A stretch of DNA of 64,000 nucleotides from Ceratotherium simum simum (GCF_000283155.1 NW_004454156.1:40497635-40561634), one strand, 5' to 3'. Numbered from the stretch's first letter, positions 13,169-26,134 are shown. Made by a program: numbers and translations. The notes: generated by a model from the letters alone, not told the origin.

Positions 13169-13403
13169 GGGGACTGGCCCTGTGGCCTAGTGGGTAAGTT
13201 TGGAGCGCTCCACTTCGGCAGCCTGGGGTTCAGTTCCCAGGCACGGACCTACACCACTTGTCGGCAGCCATGCTGTGGCAGCAACCCACATACAAAATAG
13301 AGGAAGACTGGCACAGATATCAGCTCAGGGCAAATCTTCCTCAAGCAAAAAGAGGAAGATTGGCAACAGAAGTTAGCTCAGGGCAAATCTTTCTCAGGAA
13401 AAC
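13169..13403 (+). mobile_element. ERE SINE
   Basis: ggggactggccctgtggcct head, gttcagttcccaggcacgg, atgctgtggcagcaacccac and two ttagctcag-like modules. An exact 14 bp duplication, aaaaagttataaga, lies at 13155-13168 and 13404-13417. Confidence 0.92.
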
Positions 13404-13419
13404 AAAAAGTTATAAGAAC

Positions 13420-14750
13420 ACGTAATAGAAATTACATGTAATTTAAATGGGGTAAAGAATATTAACAGATGAGTCACGTAAAAATGCAAAGGGCTAATAA
13501 ACGTGGAAAATGTTTGATCTCAATTTAAAAAATCTATGAAAAATAAATTGAAATTAATCTGTGAGCAATGTGATAAAATCACACTTCATAGGAATATTCA
13601 AAACCACTAAGACTTTACATACTATAATTTATTTGATTTATCAAAGTCCTATTTGACAGTGACCACACTTACTCTGTTCAAAATACTAAGGATCTGAAAT
13701 AATCTAAAAACACACGTCACTAACATATTTACTTTCAAATAAAAATCACTACATCAAATTAATACAAAGCAACACACAAAGAAATTAATCAAGGAGATTG
13801 CAAAGTGTTTCAATCTTACGTAAAGTATTTCTACTATGCACACTAAATTTTCCAACCATTTAGATCCACAAGTCACCTTCCAAGACAATAAGGCAATTAA
13901 GTTGTAAAATGTTTGCCTCCTACAAGGAGGAAAAGGATTTTTTAGGAATTTCTTTTTTACTCTTTCAAAATAGCTTAGTTAAGCCAGAAGATAAACAGGA
14001 GCCACAAGAATGGAAGAGAAACAAAAAGAAAGAGAAAAAGAGTTTCGCAAAGGGCTGAGGAGGAAAATGGTTATTTATGCCCAGGGAGTGAGACATGGGC
14101 AATGGAGAGCGCTTCCTTTCAAATTTCTTTTCTCGGAGTAAAGTGCACCCTAATCTTCTCAAAATGTCTATGTCATCTTCCTGTTTGAGTTAAGAACATC
14201 CTTCCTAGAAATGTAATTAGGAAGGATTAGCTGCTGCATAAAGAGGCTTTGAACAAATTAAGAAAGAATGATGTCTTACTTTAGATTCTGTCCATCAAAT
14301 CTCCAAATGCCAGCACTTGGCAAACCACCAACACCAGGCAAAGGAATAAAAGGCAGCACTTCAAAAGCAATGAAAGCCATACCTATGTCAAGAAAGGCCT
14401 AAAATGGTAATTTTTTAAAAATAAATTCTGTATTTGTGGCAGACAGCACAGCTAACCTGAAGATTTAGCAACAGCTTCTACATTAGTAATTTGCTATCAT
14501 GAAGTAACTGTCACATTTTCTTCATGAGACAGATACGTTTTGACTAAGCGAATCTTGATTGTTTTGAAAATAAACAACTTTTTGTCAAACAACGGTGATT
14601 TACTGAGAATTCATAAAATGACTAAAGTTTTTCACTCTTCTATCCTTTTTATTTATATTTTAGGCTTCAAAAATACTGTGCATTTTTTTTTTTTTTTCAC
14701 TATTTTGGTAAAAAGAGTCAGACAATGGCATGCAAAAGACAGCAAGGAGA
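13420..14750. other. Unique intronic sequence
   Basis: AT-rich. No gene or clear repeat is seen. Confidence 0.45.
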
Positions 14751-14754
14751 ACAT

Positions 14755-14840
14755 GAAATAAGAGGTCAGGTTCAAGTCACAGCTCTGCTGCTACCTTCCC
14801 GTGTGACCCTGGGCAAGACATTCACCCCTTTAAGTTATAA
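14755..14840 (+). mobile_element. MIR SINE fragment
   Basis: aggtcaggttcaagtcacag ctctgctgctaccttcccgt gtgaccctgggcaagaca matches the MIR centre. Confidence 0.75.
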
Positions 14841-15649
14841 AACTTTATGGTCTGTGCTGATTGAAAATTTTGGAAGATGGAAAAAAAAGGAAAAACTACC
14901 TAACACATTCTTGTTCTATTTTCCATTGTGCTCAAATAAAGGGACAAGTACCTAGGATTAATTCTATTCAAAGATACTGATATTAATAAAATATTTCTTC
15001 TATGTTTGATGAAAGCTAACTCCATGAATCAGATCCCTCTGGAATCCTATGAACTCTAAGTGAAAAATAATTCAAGTTTGCCTCAACGTCCCTGTATGCT
15101 TTCTATGAGAGTTGAGCCAATCTTGCGTCAAGATTCAAATCAATTAATATTTAACTAAATATTCATGAGTGCTAGAAAGTTCAGGCTCATAAACTAGATT
15201 TATAGTGTCAGTTTCAGTAATTTTCCAAAGCAATTGGCTGCCTGGGCTCTGCTGTCCTTTCTTTGTTTGTGTGCCTTACTTCTATCACAGGCACTCTAGG
15301 AATTGCAAGGAGCGAGAAGACCTGGCATTGCAAGGTTAAAAAAATAAGATTGAGAGAACTGAAATGGAATCTGATCAAGGAAAAATCCTTGTCACATTCA
15401 GAGATACACAGGAAGTGGGTCCCATCATCACCTAGAGGTACCACAGAAGAATGGGATGCCAGGGCTGGACTACTGTCCTGGAATGGTGAGTAGGATGATT
15501 GAGTCCACTCTTGCCCACTCTGATCAGTGACTCACTGAATTGGTCTCTTTCAATTACTCTGGGGAAACTGAGGCAGCTTAGAAGATGGGTTAATATCTGC
15601 ATTCCTGTGTGGTCAAACTTCTGAATTTAGAGCAATCATAATACCACGT
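14841..15649. other. Unique intronic sequence
   Basis: No recognisable gene or repeat is seen. Confidence 0.4.
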
Positions 15650-16145
15650 ACATTTATTCATTCATTCACCAAGGAAGCATTGGGCCAGGTAGAGCAAATC
15701 ACACAAATTGAAATGAATGCTCTGAAGGGACGGGGTAGGGAAACATGGTGTGATGAGAGCACCTTCCAGGAGTAACCGAGGTATCAGGGAATGCTTCCCT
15801 GAGGAAACTGAGATCAGCAAAATGAGCAAGTGTTAACGGGGAAGAGGAGCCAGCGCACATGTGAGCGCGGGTAGGGGGGTGCAGATTGCAGACAGAGAAA
15901 ATGTGTCAGGAAGGAGCCGGGCAGGGTCAAGGAGCTGCCTGTGACATGGTGACAGGTTGTTGCCTGTGTATGATGACAACCAGGGGATACGGTGCAAGGG
16001 GAGACCAGGGAGTCTGATCCCCCAGGAGTAGGGAACTAATCTTTATCCTCAGAGCACTGAGAAGCCAGTGAAGGCTTTTACGCAGAGCGGGGCAAGACGA
16101 GATTTACATTTTGCAAAGATCCCTCTAGTTATGGACTAGACTTCA
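15650..16145 (-). mobile_element. L2 LINE fragment, reverse orientation
   Basis: Starts with an attcattcattcacc tail and runs through 'aatgcttccctgaggaaact', 'gaagccagtgaaggctttta' and 'gatttacattttgcaaagat'. This is the L2 3' region read backwards. Confidence 0.68.
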
Positions 16146-16149
16146 TACT

Positions 16150-17650
16150 TCGTACAGCCCCAAGCACTTGGGATACAGGGGATGGTCAGAGTCTTTCCAC
16201 TGGACTCATGGTCAAGTCCACCTAACTCTAATGGGTATAGGAACATTCTCCAATCCACTATTTAATTTCACTCAGTCTTTCTGGTTCCTCTGCTATCCTG
16301 TATAAACACATAAACATCTTGTCCAAAAATAGCAGTCCTGAAAAATGACAGACATTTTTCCCTGAATTAGCAAATCTAAGGTTTCTCTTCTCCATATTGT
16401 TTAAGTTGACATTCTTTCCACTTAGAAGTCCTTGCCTCTAGGACGATAGGATCAGCTACATCTGCTAGGTTATCTCTAACACATTTAAGGAACCGATAAA
16501 TAGGTAAAAAATATACTGAACCTCGAGAACCTCAGTGAAAATATACCAACTCTAAGCATATTTACCATACAAGTTATTTAACTTAGCTTTGTATTTCCTA
16601 CTCGTGCATACTTTGTATAATGTGAGGTGTACTTTTCACCTCCCTCACACAGGACTCACATCTTATAGGTTCTTTATTCTGATCTCAGGCAACTCTGGGG
16701 CAGAGAACTGCTCCAAAAATTTAGTCTTAAATTTTAGTCTACACGTTGCTCAAACATAAACAAACTTTTAAGCCAAGGAAAACAAGGAAAGAGGATTTAG
16801 TGCAACCCCAGAGGCACCTTGGAAGGATTCACAGGCAGTATCTGTGGAATGCCAAACATATCCAAATGTAAAGAGGAATTTTTACTTTAATCTGCACAAC
16901 ACCCAAAGTCAGGCTCTAAAAAATCATTCTCATGTTTGGCATCAACCACGCAGGCCAGGCCTAAAGCTCATGGGTCCCATGTGTCAGCCAAACTGTATTC
17001 TGTTCCAACTGCTTATCGGTGGATACGTGTGTGTTTCAACCCCAGTTCTACTGTCAGTTTGCAGCAAGTCCTTTGACAACTAATTAATTCAATTTTCAGT
17101 GCACAAATTTATTTCAACATAGAAGAATAATCATATGGGAAACACTTGAACAGGCTCGTTATTGATGGGAAGGACATTCCTGGCCCTCTCCCCACTCCTT
17201 TCCACATCTGCCCACCCCTTCCTAACTCTCCCCAAGTAAGTTGCAACCAGAGTCCATAGGCCACTTTGTCTGGTGGGTGGGGCCATTTTATGTCAAAAGG
17301 TACTTACTTATGAGCAGTGTTGACTTTTCAATCCCTAGTGCCATGAGGCTGAGGGCCCCTCCTGGTGTCTGGCCATCTCTAGGCTCTTGATCTCTGGGTT
17401 TCCCTCTTTCTGCCCCCCAACACATGTGCCTGAGTATGCTAATCCCAAGATTTCAGAGAACAGTGAGGGCCACATTTAGGCCTTATATCTATGTCAAGTG
17501 TTTAAATCTAACTTTTATAAGAGTCATAAGCGCTAGTTCTGCTATGAAATGAAGGGTACTTTGATGATTATTCACTATCCCTCATGATGATAGCTCACTC
17601 ATGCGAAGCAGGGAAGATTGCCAGGACAAGACTGGGTGCCTGGTGAAATA
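16150..17650. other. Unique intronic sequence
   Basis: No gene or clear repeat is seen in about 1.5 kb. Confidence 0.4.
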
Positions 17651-17651
17651 C

Positions 17652-18161
17652 TGTGGTAGGCAGAATAATGGTTTCCCGAAGATGTCCATGTCCTACTCCC
17701 CAAAACCTGTGAATATGTTAGGTTAAATGGCAAAGGGAAATTAAAGCTACAGATTGAATTAAGGCTGCTAATCAACTGACCTTGAGATGGGGAAACTAGC
17801 CTGAATTATTCATGTGGGCCCAATATAATTACAAGTGTCCTTAAAAGTGGAAGAAGGAGGCAGAAGAAAGAACCAGAGAATGGCAGTGAGAAGGATGCAG
17901 CCCAAGATTGTTGGCTTTGAAGATGGAGAAGGGGCCACAAGACACCGAATGTAGGCAGCTTCTAGAAGCTGGAAAAGGCAAAGAAATGGATTCTCCTCTA
18001 GAGCCTTCAGAAGGAATGCAGCCCTGCCAACACCTTGGTTTGAGCCCAGTGAGACCGATTCTAGACTTCTGACCTCAGAATTATGAGACAATAAATTTGT
18101 ACTGTTTTTAAGTCACTAAATTTATGGTAATTTGTTATAGCAGCGATAGGAAACTAATACA
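17652..18161 (+). mobile_element. Solo LTR, ERVL-MaLR type (MLT1-like)
   Basis: Begins TGTGGTAGGCAGAATAATGG and ends ...GAAACTAATACA, the TG...CA form of an LTR. Inside are MaLR-like landmarks: gaccttgagatgggga, tgtgggcccaatataattac, gctttgaagatggag and agaagctggaaaaggcaaag, then an aataaatttgt polyadenylation region. No internal viral coding sequence flanks it. Confidence 0.82.
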
Positions 18162-18224
18162 AATGCCATCAACAAAAGAGGCAATATCCAGACGATAACT
18201 TTACAGACTGCCTAAATTTGAAGC

Positions 18225-18690
18225 CTGACTCTACACTTACTAGCTAAGAGAATTTAGGCAAATGACTTAAGCCTTCTGCATCTGAATTGCCTTGTCATGT
18301 AAAATGCGGATAATAATAGCATCTAGCTCACATTCTTTTGAGAGGATTGAGTAAGATAATACTCAAAAAGTACTTAGAAGCCAGACCTGATGGCCTAGTG
18401 ATTAAAGTTCAGTGCGCTCTGCTCCCCAGGCCCAGAACCACACCACTCGTCTGTCAGTAGCCATGCTGTGGTGGCGGGTCACCAAGAAGGACTTACAACT
18501 AGAATATACAACTACATACTGGGGCTTTGGGGAGGAATTAAAAAAAGAGAAAGAGAGGGGAAGACTGGCAACACATGTTAGCTCAGGGTGAAACTCCCCC
18601 AGCAAAAAAGTACTTAGAATGGTGCCTGGCACAGAATAAACACTCGATAAATATTAGCTATTATTGTTATTATCACACAGCACCAAAACA
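18225..18690 (+). mobile_element. MIR SINE split by an ERE
   Basis: The left part (18225-18379: tactagctaagagaatttag..., gtaaaatgcggataataata) and right part (18605-18690: tggtgcctggcacagaataa acactcgataaatattagct) join into one MIR when the ERE at 18380-18604 is removed. Confidence 0.85.
18380..18604 (+). mobile_element. ERE SINE nested in MIR
   Basis: Diverged ERE (cctgatggcctagtgattaa head, ctggggctttggggagga, ttagctcagggtgaaactcc). An exact 15 bp duplication, aaaaagtacttagaa, lies at 18365-18379 and 18605-18619. Confidence 0.9.
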
Positions 18691-19184
18691 CCATCCTGAT
18701 TTCTAGCAATTAAACTGGGGAGCAAGCTCTATCCCAGCACTTGGCTCTCTTCAGTTGGAAACTTTGAGTTTCTACCCAGTTCCTTATGTATCTTGCACCA
18801 GAACCAGTCAGTTGCTGGTTCTATCTCAAAACTACTCATGGCAAAGCCTTCCTTGTGGGACTCAGTAGGGTGCAGAAGGGCGAGGCACAAGTGATCTCCC
18901 CTACTCTTCTCCTGCCTCTCCCACTCCCACCCCACAGTCCACTCTTCCTGCCAAGTGCTGCTCAGGAAGAAAAAGTTCCTTGCTTCCAGTTCCTCAAACA
19001 ACATCTCCACCATTTTCCCCACATGCCTGTTTTTCTCAAACAACAAAATAGCGCTGACCAACTGACACAAATATGATCAAACTTTACAGGAAGGATTAAG
19101 TCCTTCTCAAACCTTGACATTGCTGTATCCAGTTGGGCTTGGTTTTCAGATGAGTTCACAAAGGTCTTCTTCTGGAATTCCCAC

Positions 19185-19655
19185 ATATACCTACCTACAC
19201 AGCATTATCCATAAGAGGCAAAAACGAAAAATTCCGAACATCAAGAATAAAACAATTAATAAATCGTGGCAAATTCATATGATGGAATAACCTTTGGTGA
19301 TGTAAATGTGAACCACTACAGCCACACACAACTACACAGATGAATCTCAGACATAACACTGAGTGAAAAAATATGCACTATATGATTCATTTACATATAG
19401 TTTAAAAACAGACAGAACTGATCTCTGGTGTTAGAACTCAAGACAGCAGCTCCCTTTGGGGAGGCAGACGAGGGTAGATCTAGGAAGAAGGGGCTTTGTG
19501 GTGCTGGCAATGCTCTACTCTTTGACGTGGATGGCACTTACACATGTGTGCTATCATTTTGGGATAATCACTAGGTTATGTGCACCTTTGATCTGTATAC
19601 TCCTCTGTACGTAAATTCAATTTTACTTCAATTTTTAAAAAGTTTAAAATAAATG
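19185..19655 (+). mobile_element. L1 LINE 3' end (older type)
   Basis: Diverged L1 3' landmarks in order: gcattatccataagaggcaa, cagatgaatctcagacataa, actgagtgaaa, tatgattcatttacatatag, and a terminal gtacgtaaattcaattttac ttcaa. Confidence 0.75.
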
Positions 19656-19659
19656 CATA

Positions 19660-21880
19660 TAAAATGACAAAATCAGTTATTGGTTCAAAATTTTCGTTTT
19701 CCTCCCATCCCTAAGGCGTCACGAAATGCACACTAAAATCCTCAGATTGAGTTCCTTTTCTTCAGTTTTCTACCACTTCGCCTTTTTTCCCCACACCATT
19801 AAATGGGGATCAAAACCTTCATCTCATGGACTTGCTGGGCAGGTCAAATACAACAAGGAATGCAAGCTACTTTGCAAAATGTTCAGGGCTTTACAAAGGC
19901 AAATAGTATTATTCCAAGAGAAAAAAGGTAACTCCTGTAATATAAATATTCATGGAACAATCCTCGGACAGGGATTTAGACATTATTAATATTTTTTTCT
20001 CCAGGCAAAACTCCAAAAAATATATTAAAGAAACATTTATTGTAGCCCTTCTGTGTACCTATGTAGATAAAGAGATGCAACACTGGTAGTGTCAGGATAA
20101 TGGTAACTACAGGAAGCACAAAAGAGAAACCTGCAGGAGGGTCCGCGGCGCGGGGGGGGGGGGGGGGGGGGCGGTATCAGCACTGAGCAAGGTCCCCCCT
20201 ATAGTCTGAGAGATCATTTGGGGAAACTGTCAATTTGAGTACCGACCATTTCCTTGTATTCTTGAATAAGTTCAGACAAGGTACTTATTGAGTACCTTAT
20301 TAAATATTGAGATTGGGACCAATCTCAATTATTAGTGCTATAAAAAGCTTAAAACTTCTCCCTAAAGTTTTCACTGTTAGTGTAGTTTTATGAGTTTTCT
20401 TCCTTTAGGGGTATTATGAGAAAGTCCAAACAAAGGGAATGAGCTTACATTTTGTTGTTGATGATGTTAATTAGGAGAGAATACTTCAAGGAACATTCCA
20501 CCAACTCTCCCATCTTTGTAGATATCATAGCACATAGTTTTTTTAAGATTCACAACCACAGGGACAGGAAGCTAAAAACTGGGTAGAGATAACGGACATG
20601 TAGCACCCTCTTCTCCATGGCACAGACATCACTTAACACTGCTTCCTATCAAATGACCCAGAGTAAACGTGAAGGATTCACTTCTCGAGAACTTTGAAAG
20701 TGGAACCCACCGCTTCAATGTGAATTTAAAGGGCCTTCCCTATATTTAGAAAATATCTGGCATACTATAAGCTCACTTGATAAATATAGAATGCATTTGA
20801 ATTATTCTGTCTTTTAAAAGAACATTTTCTAATTTGCTTCTTTTCTCTTTACCACATCCCTAGGAAGAAGATGACGGAAAGGAGGGATAGTTAACGCCAT
20901 TAGATGAATTCAGTCCCCTTAACTGGTTTGAGACAGGACAAAACTAATTCTTCCAGAGAAACTAACCACCATCCTTTGTAACATGAGGACACCATAAGAT
21001 GATGAAAATAGCCATCACCAGGGAAGAAAAAAGACTGGATGCGTGTGAGCTCTCTAGATAGATCTGACATCCATATCCTGAGTAAAACCAGACTTCCTTC
21101 TCAAGCTCAAAGAGAGAGCACTGGGTACACTGTCTCCTGCAAAAGTGCTTCCTCCTTACACAGTACAGATAACAGCTCCCCATTTGGCAAAGCAATGGTC
21201 ATTTGTGCCAATGTTATCTAAACAACCAAAAGACATCAGCAGCTAAAGAATGCCCCTAAAGACCTCTGCCTTGTGGTTCCATGATCAGTGCCCATAACAC
21301 CCATTATGATTAACAAGGATAAAGACAGACATTTACACAAGTCAAAAGAGTCTCATTGAGCAGCAGTGAGTTGAAAACAAACTTTATGGGAAACTTCAAT
21401 ATATATGTGAAGAATAATACTGAGAGATGATTTAACAAAGCTCTGGAAAGCTGAACAGTTTTGAATTTTGCTCATTTGTGGAATCTCCTGGCCATAACTT
21501 ATAAGCATGAACACCTTTTCCGATATAGAACTAAAGATAGACACTGGGGATGCACCTGTAACCTAACAGTGGCAACTCTTCAACAAATACATTGACAGGG
21601 CAGGTGAATAACATCTATATGATGCAATTATGAGAGTAACCTGAAGTGTTAATTTGGACTTTCTAAGGAATCCAGTATTATAAAGTGAAGTAAAAGTTCA
21701 AAGAATCAAAAAAGTGACTGCAAAAATTTGTATATAGGAAGATGAGGCATCATTTGGTCTTTTCTTTAGCTCATGGAGCATCCATGATGTGGCCCACAAA
21801 ACTGGAAAAAGGAACACCATAATAATAAGCTTCCATGAAAAGCATGAATGAAATTATAACTACAGAAATGAGTATTGCCA
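19660..21880. other. Mostly unique intronic sequence
   Basis: No gene is seen. A possible L2 3' remnant lies at about 20030-20110. A G homopolymer is listed separately. Confidence 0.45.
20152..20171. repeat. G20 homopolymer
   Basis: Twenty consecutive G preceded by the GC-rich gtccgcggcgc and followed by cggtatcag. This is unusual in AT-rich intron and could form a quadruplex. The exact length may be a sequencing artefact. Confidence 0.9.
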
Positions 21881-21896
21881 GAATACCCTGGCCAGG

Positions 21897-22105
21897 CTTT
21901 TTCTTTTCTTGTGAGGAAGATCAGCCCAAGAGGAAGACTGGCCCTGAGCTAACATCCGTGCCCATCTTCCTCTACTTTATATGGGATGCCACCACAGCAT
22001 GGCTTGACAAGCAGTGCGCCGGTGTGCACCTGGGATCTGAACCTGCGAACCCCGGGCCGCCAAAGCGGAGCACGTGCCCTTATCCGCTTGCGCCACCGGA
22101 CCAGC
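21897..22105 (-). mobile_element. ERE SINE, reverse orientation
   Basis: Reverse complement of an ERE (ctgagctaacatccgtgccc, ggatctgaacctgcgaaccc, ending ccaccggaccagcc). An exact duplication, ccctggccagg, lies at 21886-21896 and 22106-22116. Confidence 0.92.
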
Positions 22106-22349
22106 CCCTGGCCAGGGTCTCTCCAAACCAATACTTGACCACGTGGCCAGCCACGTACCACTGATACCCACTTGCTTTTAGTCCCTAGTAGAGTACAGAG
22201 CATAATCTTGGCTATTCATCCATAAAGCTCTGTCAGAAACCATCCATTCACAAGTATCAACTACCTTCAAAGACCTTGAAGATCCATGATATTACCAAAG
22301 AAATCTTCAAAAACAGCAGGATGGAAAGACCTCCACATCCTACCTGATA

Positions 22350-22605
22350 CATCATTCTCTACCTGATTCTCTACCTACCTGATTCTCTTTCCCTTTGCCT
22401 CCCACATTCAATTAGGCAAGGTTTTTCATTTACAGTAACTCAAATTCACTTCTTCCTCGACGTTACCTGCACTACTACACTCATCACAGAGACATCCTCC
22501 AATTACCACTGGTTCTAATCCATTTTAGATACTACAGCCAGAACAATCTTCCAAGGCAGATGAAAAATCATAGCATTCTTCCTACTTGAAACTTTCCTTT
22601 GGTTT
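22350..22605 (+). mobile_element. Possible L2 LINE fragment
   Basis: Text such as actacagccagaacaatctt and cttcctacttgaaactttcc recalls L2, but divergence is high. Confidence 0.35.
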
Positions 22606-23110
22606 TTTTTGTTACTCTTTATTACAGAAAATTTCAAAAATATAAAAAAGTAGAGAAAATTGTGTAAGAAACCTCCATGTACCCATCATCCAGCTTCAAT
22701 AATTATTCCCTCATGGCCAATCTGGTTACCTCTATACCTCAACCCACTGGTTAATTTCAATCAAAGCTCAGACATTATATAATTTCACCTGTAAATACTT
22801 TAATATGATTCTCCTCCTTACATAACTGCAATGCCATCAGCACAGTCCCCAAAATCAACAATCATTCTTTTACATCCAATTTCCAATCAATGTCAGCATT
22901 TTCATGATTGTCCAAAAATCATCATTATCTTTTTCTTTTATTTGTAGTTTGTTTGTTTGAATCAGGATAGACACAGTCCAAATATTGTGATTGGTTAATG
23001 TTTCTTAAGCCTCTTTTAAATGATATTTTTTAAAAAAGTAATGGAGGGGGAACCTATTTTGTTTTATTGCATCTTTTTGGAATTGTTTTATTGAAATCTT
23101 AGTCTTGAAC
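22606..23110 (-). mobile_element. Old L1-type LINE 3' region, reverse orientation
   Basis: tatataaaaaagtagagaaaa-like text followed by catgtacccatcatccagct tcaataattat and gtttgaatcaggatagacac resembles the reverse complement of an old L1 3' UTR. The subfamily is not assigned. Confidence 0.6.
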
Positions 23111-23191
23111 TTCATTTTTAACCAATCTCTAAAATCTTTTATTACCACTAGGCTTTATCTATATCAAGTTCCAATCAAATCATATCCTAAA

Positions 23192-23748
23192 TGTGGTCAA
23201 TGTTAAATATGTCCACAAATTCTTTGAAATTTCTCCCTTCAAGCAGTGCAGCTTAATTCCACTCCCTTTGAGGATGGACTTGACTTAGTGACTCACTCCT
23301 AATGAGTAAACAAGGTGGAAGTGAAGGTGTGTCATTTTCAAGACTAAAGACTAAAAAGGCACTCTGGCTTTCTCCTTGCTCTCTCCAGTGGGGAATCACT
23401 CACTCTGGGAGAAGCCAGTGGCCATGTTGTGAGGACACTCAGGCAGCTCTGTGGAGGGGTCCAGGTGGAGAGGAAGTGAAGCCTCCTGCCAAGAGCCAGT
23501 GCTGGAGCTGAGGCCTGCTGCCAACAGCCACAGAGTGAGTCATCCTGGCAGTGGATTCTCCAGTCCCAGTGGAGTCAAGTCAAGCCACCTCTGCTGACTG
23601 CAACCTCACGAGAGACTCTGAGCCAGAACTCCCAGCTAAGCGCCTCCTGGATCCCTGACCCACAGAGACTGTCAGACAATAAATGTTTATTGTGTTCGGC
23701 TGCTAAGTTTTGGGGTGACCTGTTACACGGCAGTAGATAGCTAATACA
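23192..23748 (+). mobile_element. Solo LTR, ERVL-MaLR type (MLT1-like)
   Basis: Ends with the MLT1 signature caataaatgtttattgtgtt..., gctaagttttggggtgacct gttacac...ctaatac. It starts at tgtggtcaatg. Gag/pol-like coding sequence is absent. Confidence 0.82.
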
Positions 23749-23759
23749 CCATACTTGCT

Positions 23760-24445
23760 GACATCACCTCATTGCCTTTCCTGGAAATGCCCTTCTTCCC
23801 TAGTTCTTTGTGCCCAAATTTAACCATCTTTTCAAGCTCACAAACCACCTTCTCCACAGCCATCCCTGGACCTCCACTTCCCCAGCACTCCAAAATCTGG
23901 AAACAATTGCTCCTTCCTTTGATTTCCTATAGAACTTTGCACTTGATTCCAAGTCAAGCTGTCTAAAACCATTTGTCCAAAGGTAAAACCAATTCATGTA
24001 ACACTCACCTGCCTAAAATGTGTAGTTTTACCATTACAGTTTTACTAAAGTAGCTCTTCCTCAAACATGCCAGGCACACTTCTACCTCAAGGCCTCTGCC
24101 CCACTCCCACATATCTTCATGGTTCATGCCCTTACCTCCTTCAGGCCTTTGCTTAAATGCCACCTTCTCAGCAGGGCCTTCCCTACCACCAGAGCCCTCA
24201 CTCATTCCCACCCCACACCCACCCAGCACTCCCTGTCCATTATTGCAGTTTTGTTTTCTCCACACACTTATCACAGTCTAACATATGTTTTCATCATGCC
24301 ACTTATCAATCGTCTCCCCATCTCCAGACTGTAAGCACCAGGAAGGCAGACATTTTGTTTAATTGTTCAGAGCTACATCCTGAACCCTAGGACAGTGCAC
24401 GGTACATAGAATGTGCTCAATAAAAACTTGTTGAATAAATGATCA
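23760..24445 (+). mobile_element. L2 LINE 3' fragments
   Basis: The right part (24030-24445) is clear: aggcctttgcttaaatgcca ccttctcagcagggccttcc, then ccagactgtaagcaccagga, ggacagtgcacggtacatag and aatgtgctcaataaaaactt gttgaat. The left part (23760-23980) is a weaker L2-like piece. Confidence 0.78.
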
Positions 24446-24449
24446 AGAC

Positions 24450-25510
24450 TGTAGCATTTCATATGCCACATAATGGATATAAAACAAAATATTTTGATAT
24501 TTTAGGTGTCTTATGTCTATAAGCATTTTAAAGAGGCTTAATCAACCTCCTCTTTCACTAGATAAAAACAAAACAAAACTTTGAAACACCCTAAAGTAGG
24601 TGATCTTAAAACAAAGATAACTTGATAATCGTTACATTTCTCGAAAGTAGCCAAAATGGTCCTACCATATGTGCTTCCTTGGCAGTTTGATTAAATATGA
24701 TTTAAGGTGATCATGTCATTACCTAATTTCAATGGGCCAACTGTGCCCCTTCTTTTGCATCCCTCTCAAAGTAGAGCTCATCTATCATTTTAAAATCTCC
24801 TTAAGAGCAGAATTGGATCTTGTACATTTTAATACTCCCTGCAGTGCAGTGCCCAGATAACAAGGCAACCTATATAAGTTTCTTAAGAAAAATATCAGAA
24901 TTATTAGCATCCTAGGCTATCTCTTCTCCTTACCCAAAAGCACCCAGTACGCACCCCCATATACACATGCCTGGAACAATGCTATCCTAAGAAGCATCTT
25001 GATTCAGCAGAGGAAATCTCTGAAGCAAATTATCCAATGTCTTTTATTTTCTCAAAGCCAAGTTAGAGCTGAAACCTTAGCCTCCTCTTTGACTTACAAC
25101 ATTGTTGTCTAAGTTACACTGCTGCTACCAAAAAAAGAAGAAAAAAAAAAGGTTGCCCCTTTATCTGACATCTGACATATGGTTCTTACTAACAATCCAT
25201 ATATACATAACATAGAGGGTCAAATTCTAACAGTGGATGGTGATATTTGAGATGAATGATGTCGCTTGTAAATTACTTCACAGTTTATGTAGGTAATAAT
25301 GCTAAAAAAAAATAATTGCAATAAACAGTAATCTGACTCTTGATTGCCAAGGCATAGTTCAACACAGAATCGGTCTTTGTTTTTAAGATCCAGAACAATG
25401 CTGGAAGAGAGATGTCTGGCTATGATATCATCAAAGCTTTATATCATTTCAAGATACACAGTTACATTCGTGTTCTGGCACAAAAAAAAAACACTCCTAT
25501 CCTTTAGAGG
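24450..25510. other. Unique intronic sequence
   Basis: No gene or clear repeat is seen except short A runs. Confidence 0.4.
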
Positions 25511-25512
25511 AG

Positions 25513-25841
25513 AGGTCAGCAAACTATAGCTCATGAGCCAAAGCTGGCCCAGAGCCTGTTTTTGCATGGCCCACAAGCTAAGAATGATTTGTACATTTTT
25601 AAACAGCTGAAAAAAAATCGAAAGAATAATAATATTGGGTGACACATGAAATTTATATGAAATTCAAATTTCAGCGCCCATAAAGTTTTATTGGAGCAGT
25701 CACACTCATTCATTTATGCATCATCTATGGCAGCTTGTATGCTACGATAGCAGAACTGAGATGCTGCAACAGAAACCATATGTCCCACAAAGCTGAAAAT
25801 ATTTGCTCTCCAGCCCTTTGCAGCAAACATTTGCCACCCTC
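25513..25841 (+). mobile_element. hAT-superfamily non-autonomous DNA transposon
   Basis: Starts aggtcagcaaactatag and ends with the near-inverted ...gcaaacatttgccaccct. Inside are 'gcctgtttttgcatggccca', 'aaagttttattggagcagtc' and 'tcatctatggcagcttgtat'. This is a well-known mammalian hAT consensus, but I do not assign the subfamily. Confidence 0.75.
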
Positions 25842-25929
25842 AACTCAGGGCATGGAGCTGCATCCTGACTGCCTTCATTTAAAGCCTAACATTTATTCTC
25901 CTTATTCTGGTTCCATTTAAATCCAAACA

Positions 25930-26130
25930 CATGATATTATTCACTTATTAACTGTGTGACCTTGAACAATTTACTTAACCACTCTGTGCCACAGTTTCCT
26001 CATCAGTAAAGTGAGGTTAATAACAGTACCTACCTTATGGGATCACTGTGAGTTGTAAATTAATAATACATACAGAGCATTCTGAAACAGTACCTGGCAT
26101 ACAGTAAGCTGTTACTGAGGATTAGTTATA
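25930..26130 (+). mobile_element. MIR SINE
   Basis: attaactgtgtgaccttgaa caatttacttaaccactctg tgccacagtttcctcatcag ... gtacctggcatacagtaagc gives the MIR core to the 3' end. Confidence 0.85.
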
Positions 26131-26134
26131 ACTA

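Noticed and set aside
17652..18161. Possible endogenous retrovirus
   Set aside because: Only solo LTRs are present here and at 23192, 40041, 43867 and 57551. No gag, pol or env sequence is seen beside any of them.
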